Shown here piece after piece: positions 45,127 through 57,211 of a stretch of DNA of 64,000 bases. The notes beneath the pieces were generated by a model. It worked only from the letters and a program-made list of their open reading frames with translations, did no database searches and had not been told where the DNA came from. This DNA comes from Alteromonas sp. RKMC-009 (lineage in GTDB: Bacteria > Pseudomonadota > Gammaproteobacteria > Enterobacterales > Alteromonadaceae), in NCBI RefSeq assembly GCF_003584565.2, contig NZ_CP031010.1:1364001-1428000 (forward strand), in the 5' to 3' direction. The position numbers and the translations under genes are program-made. The number at the start of each line of letters is the position of its first letter. Position 1 is the first letter of the stretch.

Positions 45127-46481
45127 TGTTCACGTTTCTGTGGAGTTTAGGTTCATTCATAGTCGCACTGGGTATTTTAGTCGCGGTACACGAGTGGGGA
45201 CATTTTATTGTTGCCCGGATGTGTGGCGTGCATGTCGAACGGTTTTCAATCGGCTTTGGTAAACCGTTCTGGACACGAAAAGATAAGAAGGGCACCGAAT
45301 TTGCGGTAGCCGCTATACCGCTGGGCGGATATGTACGTATGCTCGACGAGCGCGTGGATGACGTGCCTGCGGAAAAACGTCACCTGGCGTTCAATAACAA
45401 ACCTGTATTACAACGTATGGCAATTATTGCCGCTGGCCCCGGTGTAAATTTTATCTTTGCAGTGCTCGCATTGTATATGATGTTCCTGATTGGTCAGAAT
45501 ACAGTAAAGCCGGTGATTGGCGATATAACGCCGGATAGTTTTGCCGCGCAGGCTCAGTTAAAAGCCGGTGATGAAATTATTACTGTGGGTGGTCATGAGA
45601 CGCCTGACTGGGAATCGGTAAATCTGGAATTGATATCTGCAATTGGTACACCTCAGGTGGGAATTACCGTGAAATCTGCCCAAGGTGTGACCAGTCAGAC
45701 GAATTTACATATCGCCGGCTGGAACTTTGACCCGGAAAAACAGTCTGCTTTAAACAGTTTGGGCATCGTACCTTTCAGACCTGAAATCACCACCGTGGTG
45801 GCATTCATTTCTGAAGACAGTCCTGCAGAGCAGGCGGGGTTACAGGTCGATGATGAACTGATTGCGCTGAATGGCGAAAAGATAGAAAGCTGGATGTCTC
45901 TGGTTGACACTATTAAAGGGTTACCCGGTGAAACCGTCAGCATTACGTTAATGCGGGGCGGTCAGCAACAGACAGTTAGTGCTACAATAGCGCGCCGGGA
46001 TACCCCTGACGGTCAGGATGGTTTCTTAGGGGTAAGCCCTAAAGCGGAGCCCTGGCCTGAAGGTTATGTCTTTACTCATCAGTACGGTCCTGTTGAAGCC
46101 GTGAGTAAAGCACTGGATAAAACCTGGCGGCTGACTGCCGTCAGCGTGGAAATGCTCGGCAAGCTGGTTACCGGCGATGTATCGCTGAATAATCTCAGCG
46201 GACCAATTTCCATTGCGCAGGGCGCAGGTGTCAGTGCCGGATACGGACTGGCATACTTTTTAAGTTTTTTAGCGTTGATCAGTGTCAGTCTCGGCATTAT
46301 CAATTTGTTGCCAATTCCCATGCTGGATGGCGGTCACTTGCTGTTTTATATCATCGAGTGGGCATCAGGCAAACCTGTACCGGAGCATGTGCAGGAGTGG
46401 GGGTTTAAAATTGGCGGCGCACTGCTTTTCATGATGATGAGCATCGCCATATTTAACGATATTAGTCGCTTTGTTTCTTAG
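45126..46481 (+). CDS. rseP: RseP, site-2 intramembrane zinc protease
   Basis: Cleaves the anti-sigma factor RseA within the membrane to release sigma-E, which in many gammaproteobacteria controls bamA, skp and lpx genes encoded just downstream. GTG start at 45126. Zinc motif His22-Glu-Trp-Gly-His26 in the first helix, two PDZ domains (about 125-300), and the third ligand in PIPMLDGGHLLFY. 451 aa, normal. Confidence 0.97.
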   Translation: MFTFLWSLGSFIVALGILVAVHEWGHFIVARMCGVHVERFSIGFGKPFWTRKDKKGTEFAVAAIPLGGYVRMLDERVDDVPAEKRHLAFNNKPVLQRMAIIAAGPGVNFIFAVLALYMMFLIGQNTVKPVIGDITPDSFAAQAQLKAGDEIITVGGHETPDWESVNLELISAIGTPQVGITVKSAQGVTSQTNLHIAGWNFDPEKQSALNSLGIVPFRPEITTVVAFISEDSPAEQAGLQVDDELIALNGEKIESWMSLVDTIKGLPGETVSITLMRGGQQQTVSATIARRDTPDGQDGFLGVSPKAEPWPEGYVFTHQYGPVEAVSKALDKTWRLTAVSVEMLGKLVTGDVSLNNLSGPISIAQGAGVSAGYGLAYFLSFLALISVSLGIINLLPIPMLDGGHLLFYIIEWASGKPVPEHVQEWGFKIGGALLFMMMSIAIFNDISRFVS

Positions 46482-46538
46482 GGACAAAACGGCAGTTTTA
46501 CATTAGAACAGCAAACGCGGCCAGGAATAAAAGAATAG

Positions 46539-49016
46539 ATGAAGTTAAATCAGTTAGTAGCAGCCGGAATCATGGTTTCCAGTGCTAGCTTCGCCAATGC
46601 TGCAGCGTCTGACAGTGAATTCGTTGTTGAAGATATTAAAATTACCGGTCTGCAACGTGTGGCACTGGGTGCGGCACTGACCTATCTGCCTGTTCAGGTA
46701 GGCGACCGCCTTAACAGCTTCCGCATCACCCAGGCTATTCGCTCTCTTTATTCTTCTACTCACTTTGAGCGGGTAGAGGTATTACGCGACGGTAATACCC
46801 TTATCGTGAAAGTGTCAGAGCGTCCGACTATCAGTAACATTATCTTTGAAGGTAACGATGACATCAAAGATGAGCAGTTACAGGAGAGTCTGGATGGTAA
46901 CGGGATCCGTGTGGGAGAGCCGCTGGATAAAACCGTGCTGACGTCAATTGAAAATGGCCTTAAAGACTTCTTCTACAGCATTGGTAAATACAATGCTGAT
47001 GTGTCTGCTATTGTGACACCGTTGCCCCGTAATCGTGTTGATTTGAAACTGCTGTTCGAAGAAGGCGATGCCGCTGAAATCCAGCAAATTAATATCGTCG
47101 GTAACTCAGTATTTTCTGATGAAGAACTGATGCAGGACCTTGAACTGCAGTTTGACACACCCTGGTGGGATTTTCTGTCTGAAACCCGCTACCAGCAGCA
47201 AACCCTGCAAGGGGATATGGAAACGTTAAGAAGCCATTATATGGACCGTGGTTACCTGCGTTTCAATATTGATTCTACGCAAGTTTCCATGACGCCGGAA
47301 AAAGATGGCATCTACGTTGCGATGAATGTCACCGAAGGTGAGCAATACACCATCTCTGATGTGGAGCTTGTCGGTGATTTGCTGGGTAACGAAGAGTATA
47401 TCGAGCGGGTGCTGCCGCTGACTGTTGGCGAGCTTTACAGTCAGGCTGAAGTTACCTATACCGAAGAATTTATCAGTAAATATCTGGGCCGTTTTGGTTA
47501 CGCTTATCCTACTGTGACCACGGTGCCGGAAATTAATGACGAAGATAAAACGGTTAAACTGACCCTGTCGGTCGATCCGGGTAAACGTATCTATGTGCGT
47601 CGTATAAACTTCGAAGGTAACTCTGTTACGTCTGATAATGTATTACGTCATAACGTTAACCAGATGGAAGGCACGTGGCTGTCGAATTCACTGCTGGAAA
47701 GCTCAAAAGCGCAGCTGTCCCGTCTGACTTACATGGAAGAGGTTGAGTTCGAAACTAACCGTCTGCCTGGCATTGATGATCAGGTTGATGTGGACTTTTC
47801 AGTGAAGGAACAACCTTCAGGCTCGTTTAACGCCGGTATCGGTTACGGTGACAGAACGAAGCTGAGTCTGAATGCCGGTATTCAGCAGAATAACTTCCTG
47901 GGTACAGGTAAGCAGGTGGGTCTGAACATCAGTACGGTATCGTATCAGCGTTCAGCTCAAATTACCTATAACGACCCCTATTTCACCATCGACGGTATCA
48001 GTCTGGGTGGTAGTATCGGTTACAGCGAGTTCGACGGCTCTGACTTTAACGTTATCCAGTACAACTCTAAGCGCTGGTCAGTGGGCGCTAACGTTGGTTA
48101 TCCAATCAACGAAGTTAACCGTATTAACTTTGGTATTACTTACTCCAGTGTGGAGTTATATAACACCGGTTACTACGAGCAAACTGAGCAGTTTTATAAC
48201 CAGTTCCGGGATTCCGCCGATCCGGAAGCTCCTATTAACTATGACAGCTTCCAGGCGAGTGTGGCGTGGAGCCGCAGTACACTGAACCGTGGTCTGTTCC
48301 CGACAGCCGGTTCATCACAACGTGCAAGTTTCAGTATTACTACGCCGAACTCTGACGTGAATTACTTTAAAACTGTATTCGATACCAAGTTCTATTTCCC
48401 GCTGTCACGTAATCAGCGCTGGTCAGTGCTGGCACGTTTGCGTTTAGGTTACGGTAACGGTTACGGCGACATTAACGGTAACGAGCAGATCCTGCCGTTT
48501 ACGGAAAACTTCACGGCCGGTGGTGCAGATACGCTGCGTGGCTTTGAAAATAACACCGTGGGCCCCCGTGGTGTGATCAGACGTAATTACAATACGGTGA
48601 CTGGTCCTGACGGAGAGGTGTATCCGGGCGATTCAGCTGATGATAGTATTCAGATCTCCAGCCGGAGCCTGGGTGGTAACGCCATGGCACTGGGTGGGAT
48701 CGAGTTAATCGTTCCGACACCGTTTGTGGATGTGGAATACGATAATTCAGTACGTACCAGTGTGTTCCTCGACGTAGGTAACGTGTGGGATACTGAATTC
48801 GACTACGATAAGTACAAAAACTTAGACCAGATCAACTCATCGTACGGTAAGTTGTTGGACTATTCCGACTGGACACAGTATCGTAGTTCCGCCGGTATTT
48901 CTGTACAATGGATTTCACCGATGGGACCTATGGTATTCAGCTTCTCGCGTGCTATTCAGGAACGCGATGGTGATGATGCCAAGTTCTTTACGTTTAATAT
49001 CGGTCAAACATTCTAA
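46539..49016 (+). CDS. bamA: BamA, outer-membrane protein assembly factor
   Basis: Core of the BAM complex that folds outer-membrane beta-barrels. 825 aa: signal peptide (ends ANAAA), five POTRA domains (to about residue 425; first [29 protein letters not shown]), and a C-terminal 16-strand barrel ending in a phenylalanine (FNIGQTF) with the VRGF/LRGF-type loop as [15 protein letters not shown]. Normal length. Follows rseP by 57 bases. Confidence 0.98.
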   Translation: MKLNQLVAAGIMVSSASFANAAASDSEFVVEDIKITGLQRVALGAALTYLPVQVGDRLNSFRITQAIRSLYSSTHFERVEVLRDGNTLIVKVSERPTISNIIFEGNDDIKDEQLQESLDGNGIRVGEPLDKTVLTSIENGLKDFFYSIGKYNADVSAIVTPLPRNRVDLKLLFEEGDAAEIQQINIVGNSVFSDEELMQDLELQFDTPWWDFLSETRYQQQTLQGDMETLRSHYMDRGYLRFNIDSTQVSMTPEKDGIYVAMNVTEGEQYTISDVELVGDLLGNEEYIERVLPLTVGELYSQAEVTYTEEFISKYLGRFGYAYPTVTTVPEINDEDKTVKLTLSVDPGKRIYVRRINFEGNSVTSDNVLRHNVNQMEGTWLSNSLLESSKAQLSRLTYMEEVEFETNRLPGIDDQVDVDFSVKEQPSGSFNAGIGYGDRTKLSLNAGIQQNNFLGTGKQVGLNISTVSYQRSAQITYNDPYFTIDGISLGGSIGYSEFDGSDFNVIQYNSKRWSVGANVGYPINEVNRINFGITYSSVELYNTGYYEQTEQFYNQFRDSADPEAPINYDSFQASVAWSRSTLNRGLFPTAGSSQRASFSITTPNSDVNYFKTVFDTKFYFPLSRNQRWSVLARLRLGYGNGYGDINGNEQILPFTENFTAGGADTLRGFENNTVGPRGVIRRNYNTVTGPDGEVYPGDSADDSIQISSRSLGGNAMALGGIELIVPTPFVDVEYDNSVRTSVFLDVGNVWDTEFDYDKYKNLDQINSSYGKLLDYSDWTQYRSSAGISVQWISPMGPMVFSFSRAIQERDGDDAKFFTFNIGQTF

Positions 49017-49064
49017 TACTAATCCGGCAGTGAACCGGGCTTAAATTTTAAAAAGGAGTTCCTT

Positions 49065-49580
49065 TTGAAACAGTTGGCAAGACAATTCGTAGCAACCCTG
49101 ATGTTAGGTAGTGCGCTGGTAAGTGCCTCTGCAATGGCTGAACAAAAAATTGGCGTTGTAGATGTACAGGGCGTATTCCAGGCGATGCCACAGGCCGCTG
49201 AAATCTCTAATAACATTCAGGTCGAATTCAAAGCGCAAATCGACGAAGTTAACCAGCTTCAGAAAGATGGTCAGTTCTATGCTGAGCGTCTGCAGCGTGA
49301 TGCCGCTACGATGAGTGAAGATGAGAAAAAAGAACTGCAACAGAAAATTCTGAGTGTTCGTGAGCAACTGGCAGAAAAAGGTCAGCCTCTGCAACAGAAC
49401 ATCCAGCGTCGCAGCAACGAAGAGCGCAACAAACTGTTGGGCTTGATCAAGCAGGCGATTGACTCAGTGGCTGCGAAAGAAAAATACGACCTGGTACTGA
49501 ATGCCGGTGCTGTAGCATTCGCAGACGACCAGCATGATCTGTCAGAGCAAGTGCTGGAACAGGTTAAAAAAATTAAGTAA
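49065..49580 (+). CDS. skp: Skp/OmpH periplasmic chaperone
   Basis: Trimeric periplasmic chaperone that holds unfolded outer-membrane proteins for BamA. TTG start at 49065 with AAGGAG six bases upstream. Signal peptide (LMLGSALVSASAMAEQ), beta core KIGVVDVQGVFQAMPQ, and a long coiled-coil tentacle region. 171 aa. Followed by a terminator where lpxD would normally come. Confidence 0.95.
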   Translation: MKQLARQFVATLMLGSALVSASAMAEQKIGVVDVQGVFQAMPQAAEISNNIQVEFKAQIDEVNQLQKDGQFYAERLQRDAATMSEDEKKELQQKILSVREQLAEKGQPLQQNIQRRSNEERNKLLGLIKQAIDSVAAKEKYDLVLNAGAVAFADDQHDLSEQVLEQVKKIK

Positions 49581-49627
49581 TGTCCGGCCGGTTACCGGCT
49601 GAAGATTACCGGGCCTGAGCCCGCAAG

Positions 49628-49665
49628 CAGACTAACGTCGTGAGGCGTTGGTCTGATTTGTTTTT
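49628..49665 (+). terminator. Intrinsic terminator after skp
   Basis: Stem CAGACTAACG / CGTTGGTCTG (one G-T pair) followed by ATTTGTTTTT. It ends the pyrH-to-skp transcript, so fabZ onward needs its own promoter in the roughly 100 bases that follow. Confidence 0.8.
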
Positions 49666-49766
49666 AGCGCATATGCGCGTATGGTTGCCGCCATTTAAAA
49701 TTACAATACGGCAAACAGTCTGCTATAAGCCTATGACAGACTGGTTTTGGCATTAGGAGAGCTTTT

Positions 49767-50216
49767 TTGGCCAATTCACTCAACACTATTGATATTCAGG
49801 AAATCCTGGATTTATTGCCTCACCGGTATCCGTTCTTGCTTGTTGATCGCGTAACTGATTACGTGGAAGGCGAGTCTATCAAGGCATATAAAAACATCAC
49901 CATGAATGAACCCTGCTTCACAGGGCACTTCCCGGGTCGTCCAATTTTCCCGGGCGTTCTAATCCTGGAAGCGATGGCACAGGCTGCCGGCGTACTGGGA
50001 TTCAAGACCATGGGTAAGTCAGATAAGCTATACTTGTATGCCGGCATCGACTGCGCGCGCTTCAAGCGTCCTGTTACGCCTGGTGACAGACTGGAATTTG
50101 ATGTTAGTCTGGTTAAAGAGCGCAGAGGGATTTGGAAGTTTAAGGGTACCGCCAGCGTTGATGGTGAAGAAGCTTGCAGTGCCGAATTCATGTGTGCAAT
50201 GAGAGAGATGGTTTAA
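49767..50216 (+). CDS. fabZ: FabZ, 3-hydroxyacyl-ACP dehydratase
   Basis: Dehydrates beta-hydroxyacyl-ACP in fatty acid elongation and competes with LpxA for hydroxymyristoyl-ACP. TTG start at 49767, with AGGAGA ending six bases upstream. Catalytic His54 ([13 protein letters not shown]) and Glu68 (LILEAMAQ). 149 aa. First gene of the lpx half of the cluster here; the stop is one base before the lpxA GTG. Confidence 0.97.
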   Translation: MANSLNTIDIQEILDLLPHRYPFLLVDRVTDYVEGESIKAYKNITMNEPCFTGHFPGRPIFPGVLILEAMAQAAGVLGFKTMGKSDKLYLYAGIDCARFKRPVTPGDRLEFDVSLVKERRGIWKFKGTASVDGEEACSAEFMCAMREMV

Positions 50217-50217
50217 C

Positions 50218-50988
50218 GTGATTCATTCTACTGCCGTGATATCTGAAAAGGCGACACTGGGAAATAATGTTTCCGTAGGTCCTTTCTGTTATGTCGGTGA
50301 CGATGTGGTTATCGGTGACGATTGTGTACTTGAGTCTCATGTGGTCATCAAAGGCCCAACGACTGTGGGTAAGCGTAACCGCTTCTTTCAGTTTTGTTCT
50401 GTAGGCGAAGAATGCCAGGACAAAAAGTACGCCGGAGAAGAAACCCGTCTGGAAATCGGTGATGACAATGTGTTCCGCGAAACCTGTACAGTGCATCGTG
50501 GCACTATTCAGGATGAAGGACTGACAAAAATTGGCTCCCGCAACCTGTTTATGATCAATGCCCACGTGGCTCACGATGTGATCATCGGGGACGATTGTAT
50601 TCTCGCGAATAATGTTTCACTGGCAGGACACGTTGAACTGGGTAATTTTGTTATTTTTGGTGGTGGTGCAGCTATACACCAGTTCGGTAAAGTAGGTAGC
50701 CATGCCTTCGTTGGCGCCGGCGCGATAGTCTTGCGTGATGTACCGCCCTTTGTCATGGTTAACGGCCAGAAGCACGTCGCTGCGGGCATTAACTCTGAAG
50801 GCTTACGCCGCCGTGGATTTACATCCGGTCAAATCATGGCAATAAAGCGGGCTTACCGTACCATCTACCGTGACAACAATACCATCGCTGAAGCTGTGGC
50901 TAAGCTGTCTGATGTAGCTGAAAGCGATGAAAATATCCGCTCACTGGTGTCTTTCCTTGAAAATGCCGAGCGGGGTATCATCCGCTAA
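50218..50988 (+). CDS. lpxA: LpxA, UDP-GlcNAc 3-O-acyltransferase
   Basis: First enzyme of lipid A synthesis. GTG start at 50218. The 256-aa protein is a hexapeptide-repeat beta-helix ([23 protein letters not shown]) with the catalytic histidine in [12 protein letters not shown] (His119, equivalent to E. coli His125). The C-terminal helical domain ends [11 protein letters not shown]. The stop abuts the lpxB ATG with no gap. Confidence 0.97.
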   Translation: MIHSTAVISEKATLGNNVSVGPFCYVGDDVVIGDDCVLESHVVIKGPTTVGKRNRFFQFCSVGEECQDKKYAGEETRLEIGDDNVFRETCTVHRGTIQDEGLTKIGSRNLFMINAHVAHDVIIGDDCILANNVSLAGHVELGNFVIFGGGAAIHQFGKVGSHAFVGAGAIVLRDVPPFVMVNGQKHVAAGINSEGLRRRGFTSGQIMAIKRAYRTIYRDNNTIAEAVAKLSDVAESDENIRSLVSFLENAERGIIR

Positions 50989-52143
50989 ATGCCCGCATCA
51001 ACATTGCGAATTGGCGTTGTGGCAGGTGAGCCGTCAGGAGACGTGCTTGCCGCCGGTATGATAGCCGAACTGAAAAAGCGTTACCCCGATGCCATTATCG
51101 AAGGCATCGGCGGTGATCACATGAAAGTCGCCGGCTTTCACTCACTCTTCGATATGGAAACACTTTCTGTCATGGGACTGGTGGAAGTGTTGTCTCATCT
51201 TCCTGCTATTCTCAAACTGAAAAAGCAACTGCTGGCGCATTTTGAAGCCAATCCGCCGGATGTATTCATTGGTGTGGATGCCCCTGACTTTAATCTTCGT
51301 GTGGAAAAAGCCCTGAAAGCCAGGGGGATTAAAACTGTTCATTATGTCAGTCCTACCGTGTGGGCATGGCGTGAAAAGCGCATTCATAAGATTAAAGCCG
51401 CCACAAATCACGTGCTGGGTTTGTTTCCTTTCGAACAGCAGGTTTACGATAAGTACCATGTTCCCTATACGTTTGTCGGTCATACACTGGCTGATGCCGT
51501 GCCATTAGAACCAGATCAGTCTGCCGCCCGTGAGACACTGGGCCTGAGCAGCTCCGGTCCTGTGCTGGCCGTATTGCCCGGCAGCCGTGGCGGTGAGTTA
51601 AAGGCACTGTTACCTGTTTTTGCTGCCACCATGGAGAAAATGAAAACCCTGCTGCCCGGCATCCGCTTTGTAATTCCTGCGGCTAATCAGTATCGTTTTG
51701 ATGGCATTCAGGCTTATCTGAAAGAGCATTGCAGTGCCTGGCTCAGTGACAACGACTACAAGCTGGTGAAAGGGCAGGCCAGAGACGCCATGATTGCCAG
51801 CGATGTCATTTTGCTGGCATCAGGTACGGCAACCCTGGAAGCGATGCTTTGCAAGCGCCCCATGGTGACTTGCTATAAGCTGTCACCGCTGACCTATAAA
51901 ATAATGCAGCGACTCTACAAAGCGCCGTTCTTCTCCCTGCCGAATTTACTGGCCAATGAAGCGTTAATTCCTGAATTACTGCAGGACGACGTGAACCCTG
52001 ACACGCTTTGCGATTACTTATTGCCCCTTTTCACGCAGGATACGACTGAACTGGTAAGCCGGTTTACCGGTTTGCACCGGTCCCTTAAACTGGATGCTGA
52101 TAAAATGGCAGCAGATGCGATTGCAGAGGTTATCAATGGCTGA
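50989..52143 (+). CDS. lpxB: LpxB, lipid A disaccharide synthase
   Basis: GT19 glycosyltransferase that condenses UDP-2,3-diacylglucosamine and lipid X. 384 aa: [23 protein letters not shown] near the N terminus, [24 protein letters not shown] and [14 protein letters not shown] are family hallmarks. Immediately follows lpxA and overlaps rnhB by eight bases. Confidence 0.97.
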   Translation: MPASTLRIGVVAGEPSGDVLAAGMIAELKKRYPDAIIEGIGGDHMKVAGFHSLFDMETLSVMGLVEVLSHLPAILKLKKQLLAHFEANPPDVFIGVDAPDFNLRVEKALKARGIKTVHYVSPTVWAWREKRIHKIKAATNHVLGLFPFEQQVYDKYHVPYTFVGHTLADAVPLEPDQSAARETLGLSSSGPVLAVLPGSRGGELKALLPVFAATMEKMKTLLPGIRFVIPAANQYRFDGIQAYLKEHCSAWLSDNDYKLVKGQARDAMIASDVILLASGTATLEAMLCKRPMVTCYKLSPLTYKIMQRLYKAPFFSLPNLLANEALIPELLQDDVNPDTLCDYLLPLFTQDTTELVSRFTGLHRSLKLDADKMAADAIAEVING

Positions 52144-52711
52144 ATATATTGCCGGTGTTGATGAAGTGGGACGCGGACCGCTGGTGGGTGATGTAGTGAC
52201 CGCTGCGGTTATTCTTGACCCGGCAAATCCGGTTGCCGGACTCAACGATTCAAAGAAATTATCCGAAAAAAAACGTATCGCTTTATCAGAAGAGATTAAG
52301 CAAAAAGCCCTCTGCTGGGCAATCGGGCGGGCCACGCCGCAGGAAATCGATACGCTGAACATTCTTCATGCAACTATGCTGGCCATGAAGCGTGCCGTTG
52401 AGGGATTGTCTGTACAGCCGGATTTCGTGCGGGTAGACGGTAACCGTCTGCCGGACTGGCAGTATGCAGCAGAAGCGATCGTGAAAGGGGATGGACTGCA
52501 TGCAGAAATCTCTGCAGCCTCGATCCTTGCTAAAGTTGAACGTGACAATGATATGATTGCATTGCATGCCCTTCATCCGCAGTACAACTTCGCCGGCCAC
52601 AAAGGTTACCCGACGAAAGCCCATTTTGAAGCATTAGAAGCATATGGTGTCCTGCCGTGTTATCGTATGAGCTTTAAGCCCGTACAGGCGCGTCTGGCAG
52701 CACAAAAATAA
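52136..52711 (+). CDS. rnhB: Ribonuclease HII
   Basis: Removes ribonucleotides from DNA. Start at ATG 52136 ([20 protein letters not shown]), inside the lpxB end; an upstream frame from 52094 is not needed. The catalytic DEDD set starts with Asp-Glu in GVDEVGRG, with [12 protein letters not shown] and DGNRLP. 191 aa, normal. Confidence 0.96.
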   Translation: MAEYIAGVDEVGRGPLVGDVVTAAVILDPANPVAGLNDSKKLSEKKRIALSEEIKQKALCWAIGRATPQEIDTLNILHATMLAMKRAVEGLSVQPDFVRVDGNRLPDWQYAAEAIVKGDGLHAEISAASILAKVERDNDMIALHALHPQYNFAGHKGYPTKAHFEALEAYGVLPCYRMSFKPVQARLAAQK

Positions 52712-52722
52712 GAGAAATTCAC

Positions 52723-55700
52723 ATGTCTTCGCCGTTTATTCATCTTCGCGTTCACAGCGACTTTTCAATGATGGATGGGTTAAACAAGGTTAAACCCATC
52801 CTCGCGCAGGTTGAAGCCTTTAACATGCCTGCGGTGGCTATTACAGATCAGATGAACATGTGTGGTCTGGTTAAATTCTATTCTGAAGCCCATAACCGCG
52901 GTATCAAACCCATTATCGGCACCGACTTCTGGGTGCAGAACGATGTTCTGAACGAGGAACCTTTCCGCCTCACTTTGCTGGCCATGAACAACGAGGGCTA
53001 TAAAAATATTACCCTGTTGATTTCAAAAGGCTATCTGCGGGGGGCGGTGCACCATAAAACGGTGATAGACCAGGCCTGGCTGGCAGAACATGCTGAGGGC
53101 GTGATTGTGCTTTCCGGAGCACTGCACGGCGACGTCGGTATTGCTCTGACCAAGAACAACCAGAAAATGCTGGCGGACTCCCTGGCGTTTTATCAGCAGC
53201 ATTTTGCCGATCGTTTTTATCTTGAGCTTATCCGCACCGGCCGTCCCGGCGAGGAAGACTACCTTCATCAGGCTGTGGCTGTAGCTGAGGAATACGGTTT
53301 GCCGGTGGTGGCTACGAATGAAGTGTGTTTCATTGAACAGGCAGGATTCGAGGCCCATGAAATCCGCGTAGCCATTCACGACGGTTACACACTGGAAGAT
53401 CCCCGTCGCCCCAAACGCTACAGCGAACAGCAATATCTGCGTAGCAGCGATGAAATGGTTGAGCTGTTCAGTGATATTCCGGAAGCTATCGAAAATACCG
53501 TAGAAATTGCTACACGTTGTAATGTCACTGTAAGGCTTGGAGAGTATTTCCTGCCCCAGTTCCCTACCGGTGGTATGACAACGGAAGATTTTCTGGTTAA
53601 AAAATCAGAAGAGGGACTGGAAGAGCGTCTTGAATTCCTGTTCCCTGATGAAGCCGTCAGAGCAGAAAAGCGTCCTGAATACGACGACCGTCTGAAAGTA
53701 GAACTCGACGTAATTAACCAGATGGGGTTCCCGGGTTACTTCCTTATCGTTATGGAGTTTATCCAGTGGAGTAAGGACAACGGGATTCCGGTAGGACCGG
53801 GCCGTGGTTCCGGTGCAGGCTCATTAGTGGCTTATGCGCTGAAAATTACCGATCTGGACCCGCTGGAATTTGACCTGCTTTTCGAACGGTTCCTGAACCC
53901 CGAACGTGTATCTATGCCTGATTTCGACGTCGACTTCTGTATGGATCGCCGCGATGAGGTTATTGACCACGTGGCCGAGCTTTACGGCCGTCAGGCGGTA
54001 TCACAAATTATCACCTTCGGTACGATGGCAGCTAAAGCTGTAGTGCGGGATGTGGGCCGGGTGCTTGGTCATCCCTACGGTTTCGTTGACCGGATTTCCA
54101 AGCTGATCCCGTCCGATCCCGGTATGACTCTTGGCAAAGCCTTTGAGGTAGAGCCCCGTTTACCGGAACTTTATAACGACGATGAGGAAGTCAAAGACCT
54201 TATCGACATGGCCCGTATTCTGGAAGGTGTTACCCGTAATGCCGGTAAACACGCCGGTGGTGTGGTTATTGCGCCTACCACTATCACCGACTTCGCACCG
54301 CTTTACTGTGATGATGAAGGGAAAAACCCTGTCACCCAGTTCGACAAAAATGACGTCGAAACGGCAGGTCTGGTTAAATTCGACTTCCTCGGTCTGCGTA
54401 CACTGACCATTATCCAGTGGGCACTGGATATGATCAAAGAAGGTCAGGGAGTGGACGTCGATATCAGTGCCATCCCGCTGGAAGATAAAAAGAGTTTCCG
54501 TTCACTGCAGGCGGCAGAAACCACGGCAGTATTCCAGCTTGAATCCCGCGGGATGAAAGAGCTGATCAAGCGACTGAAACCGGACTGTTTCGAAGATATT
54601 ATCGCACTGGTGGCCCTGTTCCGTCCGGGTCCGCTGCAATCAGGCATGGTAGACAACTTTATTGACCGTAAGCACGGTCGTGAAGAAATCTCTTATCCGG
54701 ATGCTGATTATCAGCATGAGTGTCTGAAAGAAATTCTTGAGCCCACCTACGGTATCATCCTGTATCAGGAACAGGTTATGCAGATTGCCCAGGAAATGTC
54801 GGGGTACAGTCTGGGTGGCGCTGACTTGCTTCGCCGTGCGATGGGTAAGAAAAAACCTGAAGAAATGGCGAAGCAGCGCTCAACCTTCGAGGATGGCGCA
54901 AGAGACAACAACATCGACGGCGAGCTGGCGATGAAAATTTTCGATCTGGTAGAAAAATTTGCCGGATACGGATTTAACAAATCGCACTCTGCGGCCTATG
55001 CACTGGTGTCATACCAGACACTGTGGCTGAAAGTACATTACCCTGCTGAATTTATGGCGGCGGTAATGTCGGCGGATATGGACAACACCGACAAGATAGT
55101 AACGCTGGTAGATGAAGTCGACCGTATGGGGATGACCATTTTGCCGCCGGATTTGAATGTCGGACGGTATAAATTTACGGTTGATGAGCATGGCCGTATT
55201 GTTTACGGTATCGGTGCTATTAAAGGGGTAGGTGAAGGCCCCATTGAAGCCATTATTGAAGCCCGGGAACAACAAGGTAATTTTACTGATTTGTTTGATT
55301 TCTGTGCTAAAGTTGACCTCAAACGGGTGAACAAGCGGGTGCTGGAAAAGCTGGTTCTCGCCGGCGCCATGGATAATCTTGGACCGCAGGACGGCAAGGG
55401 GCCGCACCGTGCATCGATTATGGCCTCTTTACCTGAAGCTATTGCTGCTGCAGATCAACATGCAAAAGCGGAATCCTACGGACAGTCTGATATGTTCGGT
55501 TTGCTGACGACAGAGCCGGACGATGTGAAGCAAGCCTTTGCGGATGTGCCGTACTGGCCGGAAAAAGTCTGGCTTGATGGTGAAAAAGACACTCTGGGCT
55601 TGTATCTGACAGGGCATCCTATTAATCAGTATGCTGATGAAATTAAGCATTACTCTGATGGTCGCCTGGTTGACTTAAAACCAACCGGAAAAGATCAGAT

Positions 55701-56205
55701 GTCCACCGCCGTTGGTCTGGTGCTGGGCGTCAGGGTAATGACAAACAAAAAGGGGCGTCGCTGGGCCATTGTGACTCTCGACGACAAGAGCGCGCGCATG
55801 GATGTACGTTTTTTCCCCGATATGTACGAAAAATATGAGAGTATTCTCGAAACTGACCGTATCCTGTTAATAAAAGGACAGGTCAGCTTTGATGATTTCT
55901 CCGGTGGCAATACAATCTCTGCCCGTGATGCAATGGATATTGTTCAGGCCAGAGAACAGAACGCAAAAGCACTGATGTTGGAACTCGACACCGTGCAAAT
56001 TGATGAAAACAGAATATCGTCGCTACAGGCAATTCTTCAAACGTACCGGGGCGGCAGTTGTCCGGTACAAATGCGTGTAGTACACCCGGATGCGGAAGCA
56101 GTGCTGGCCTGTGGCGCACAATGGTATGTGACGCCGGAAGATCAGCTGTTGCACGAATTAAAACAGTGTCTGGGTGAGCAGTCAGTCGCCATGTGTTATC
56201 ACTGA
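52723..56205 (+). CDS. dnaE: DNA polymerase III alpha subunit
   Basis: Replicative polymerase catalytic subunit. 1160 aa: N-terminal PHP domain ([16 protein letters not shown]), catalytic aspartates in MPDFDVDFC (399-406), [16 protein letters not shown], helix-hairpin-helix and OB-fold regions toward the C terminus ([13 protein letters not shown]). The PHP histidines (His7, His11) are kept. Length matches E. coli (1160 aa). Between rnhB and accA as in most gammaproteobacteria. Confidence 0.98.
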   Translation: MSSPFIHLRVHSDFSMMDGLNKVKPILAQVEAFNMPAVAITDQMNMCGLVKFYSEAHNRGIKPIIGTDFWVQNDVLNEEPFRLTLLAMNNEGYKNITLLISKGYLRGAVHHKTVIDQAWLAEHAEGVIVLSGALHGDVGIALTKNNQKMLADSLAFYQQHFADRFYLELIRTGRPGEEDYLHQAVAVAEEYGLPVVATNEVCFIEQAGFEAHEIRVAIHDGYTLEDPRRPKRYSEQQYLRSSDEMVELFSDIPEAIENTVEIATRCNVTVRLGEYFLPQFPTGGMTTEDFLVKKSEEGLEERLEFLFPDEAVRAEKRPEYDDRLKVELDVINQMGFPGYFLIVMEFIQWSKDNGIPVGPGRGSGAGSLVAYALKITDLDPLEFDLLFERFLNPERVSMPDFDVDFCMDRRDEVIDHVAELYGRQAVSQIITFGTMAAKAVVRDVGRVLGHPYGFVDRISKLIPSDPGMTLGKAFEVEPRLPELYNDDEEVKDLIDMARILEGVTRNAGKHAGGVVIAPTTITDFAPLYCDDEGKNPVTQFDKNDVETAGLVKFDFLGLRTLTIIQWALDMIKEGQGVDVDISAIPLEDKKSFRSLQAAETTAVFQLESRGMKELIKRLKPDCFEDIIALVALFRPGPLQSGMVDNFIDRKHGREEISYPDADYQHECLKEILEPTYGIILYQEQVMQIAQEMSGYSLGGADLLRRAMGKKKPEEMAKQRSTFEDGARDNNIDGELAMKIFDLVEKFAGYGFNKSHSAAYALVSYQTLWLKVHYPAEFMAAVMSADMDNTDKIVTLVDEVDRMGMTILPPDLNVGRYKFTVDEHGRIVYGIGAIKGVGEGPIEAIIEAREQQGNFTDLFDFCAKVDLKRVNKRVLEKLVLAGAMDNLGPQDGKGPHRASIMASLPEAIAAADQHAKAESYGQSDMFGLLTTEPDDVKQAFADVPYWPEKVWLDGEKDTLGLYLTGHPINQYADEIKHYSDGRLVDLKPTGKDQMSTAVGLVLGVRVMTNKKGRRWAIVTLDDKSARMDVRFFPDMYEKYESILETDRILLIKGQVSFDDFSGGNTISARDAMDIVQAREQNAKALMLELDTVQIDENRISSLQAILQTYRGGSCPVQMRVVHPDAEAVLACGAQWYVTPEDQLLHELKQCLGEQSVAMCYH

Positions 56206-56238
56206 CAGGCGTGAAAGGTAGTATAGATAGGACACAGA

Positions 56239-57195
56239 ATGAGTATACAGTTTTTGGAATTTGAACAGCCGATCGCTGAACTAGAAGCAAAAATCGAAGA
56301 GCTTCGGCTGGTTAATCAGGGCGGTGAATTTGATGTTGGTATTGAAGAAGAAATCACCAAACTTCGTACTAAAAGTTCGGATTTAACCCGCAAGATTTTC
56401 TCAGATCTGGGCGCCTGGCAGATTTCCCAGCTTGCCCGTCACCCCATGCGTCCCTACACGCTGGATTATGTTGGCCGCATCTTCACTGAGTTTGATGAAC
56501 TGGCCGGTGATCGTGCTTACGCTGACGACAAGGCGATTGTTGGTGGTCTGGCAAAAATTGATGATCAGCCAATCATGCTGATTGGTCATCAGAAGGGGCG
56601 TGATACACACGAAAAAATTAAGCGTAACTTTGGTATGCCAAAACCTGAAGGTTACCGTAAAGCCCTGCGTCTGATGAAAATGGCTGAGCGTTTCAATTTG
56701 CCTATCGTTACACTTATCGACACGCCGGGAGCATATCCGGGCGTAGGCGCAGAAGAACGTGGACAGAGTGAAGCCATTGCCCGCAACCTGTTTGAAATGG
56801 CTCAGCTTCGTGTGCCGATCATCTGTACCGTTATCGGTGAAGGTGGTTCCGGTGGTGCACTGGCCATAGGTGTTGGCGATCGCGTTAACATGCTGCAATA
56901 TTCTACCTATTCCGTTATTTCTCCGGAAGGTTGTGCATCTATTCTGTGGAAGAGCGCGGATAAAGCGCCATTGGCTGCAGAAGCGATGGGCGTAAGCGCA
57001 CCACAAATCAAAGAGCTGGGTTTAATTAACAGTATTGTTGAAGAGCCTTTAGGTGGTGCACACCGTGACCATGACGGCATGGCTGCAAACCTGAAAGCGA
57101 CCATCAAACAGCAATTGAACCAGTTAAAAACACTGGATGTGGAAAACCTGATGGAAGAGCGTTACCAGAGACTGATGTCTTTCGGTTACTGCTGA
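56239..57195 (+). CDS. accA: Acetyl-CoA carboxylase carboxyltransferase subunit alpha
   Basis: Alpha subunit of the carboxyltransferase that makes malonyl-CoA for fatty acid synthesis. 318 aa: [19 protein letters not shown] terminus, [43 protein letters not shown] core and [22 protein letters not shown] for CoA binding. Normal length. Confidence 0.98.
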   Translation: MSIQFLEFEQPIAELEAKIEELRLVNQGGEFDVGIEEEITKLRTKSSDLTRKIFSDLGAWQISQLARHPMRPYTLDYVGRIFTEFDELAGDRAYADDKAIVGGLAKIDDQPIMLIGHQKGRDTHEKIKRNFGMPKPEGYRKALRLMKMAERFNLPIVTLIDTPGAYPGVGAEERGQSEAIARNLFEMAQLRVPIICTVIGEGGSGGALAIGVGDRVNMLQYSTYSVISPEGCASILWKSADKAPLAAEAMGVSAPQIKELGLINSIVEEPLGGAHRDHDGMAANLKATIKQQLNQLKTLDVENLMEERYQRLMSFGYC

Positions 57196-57211
57196 TCCGG
57201 AGCGGGTAACG

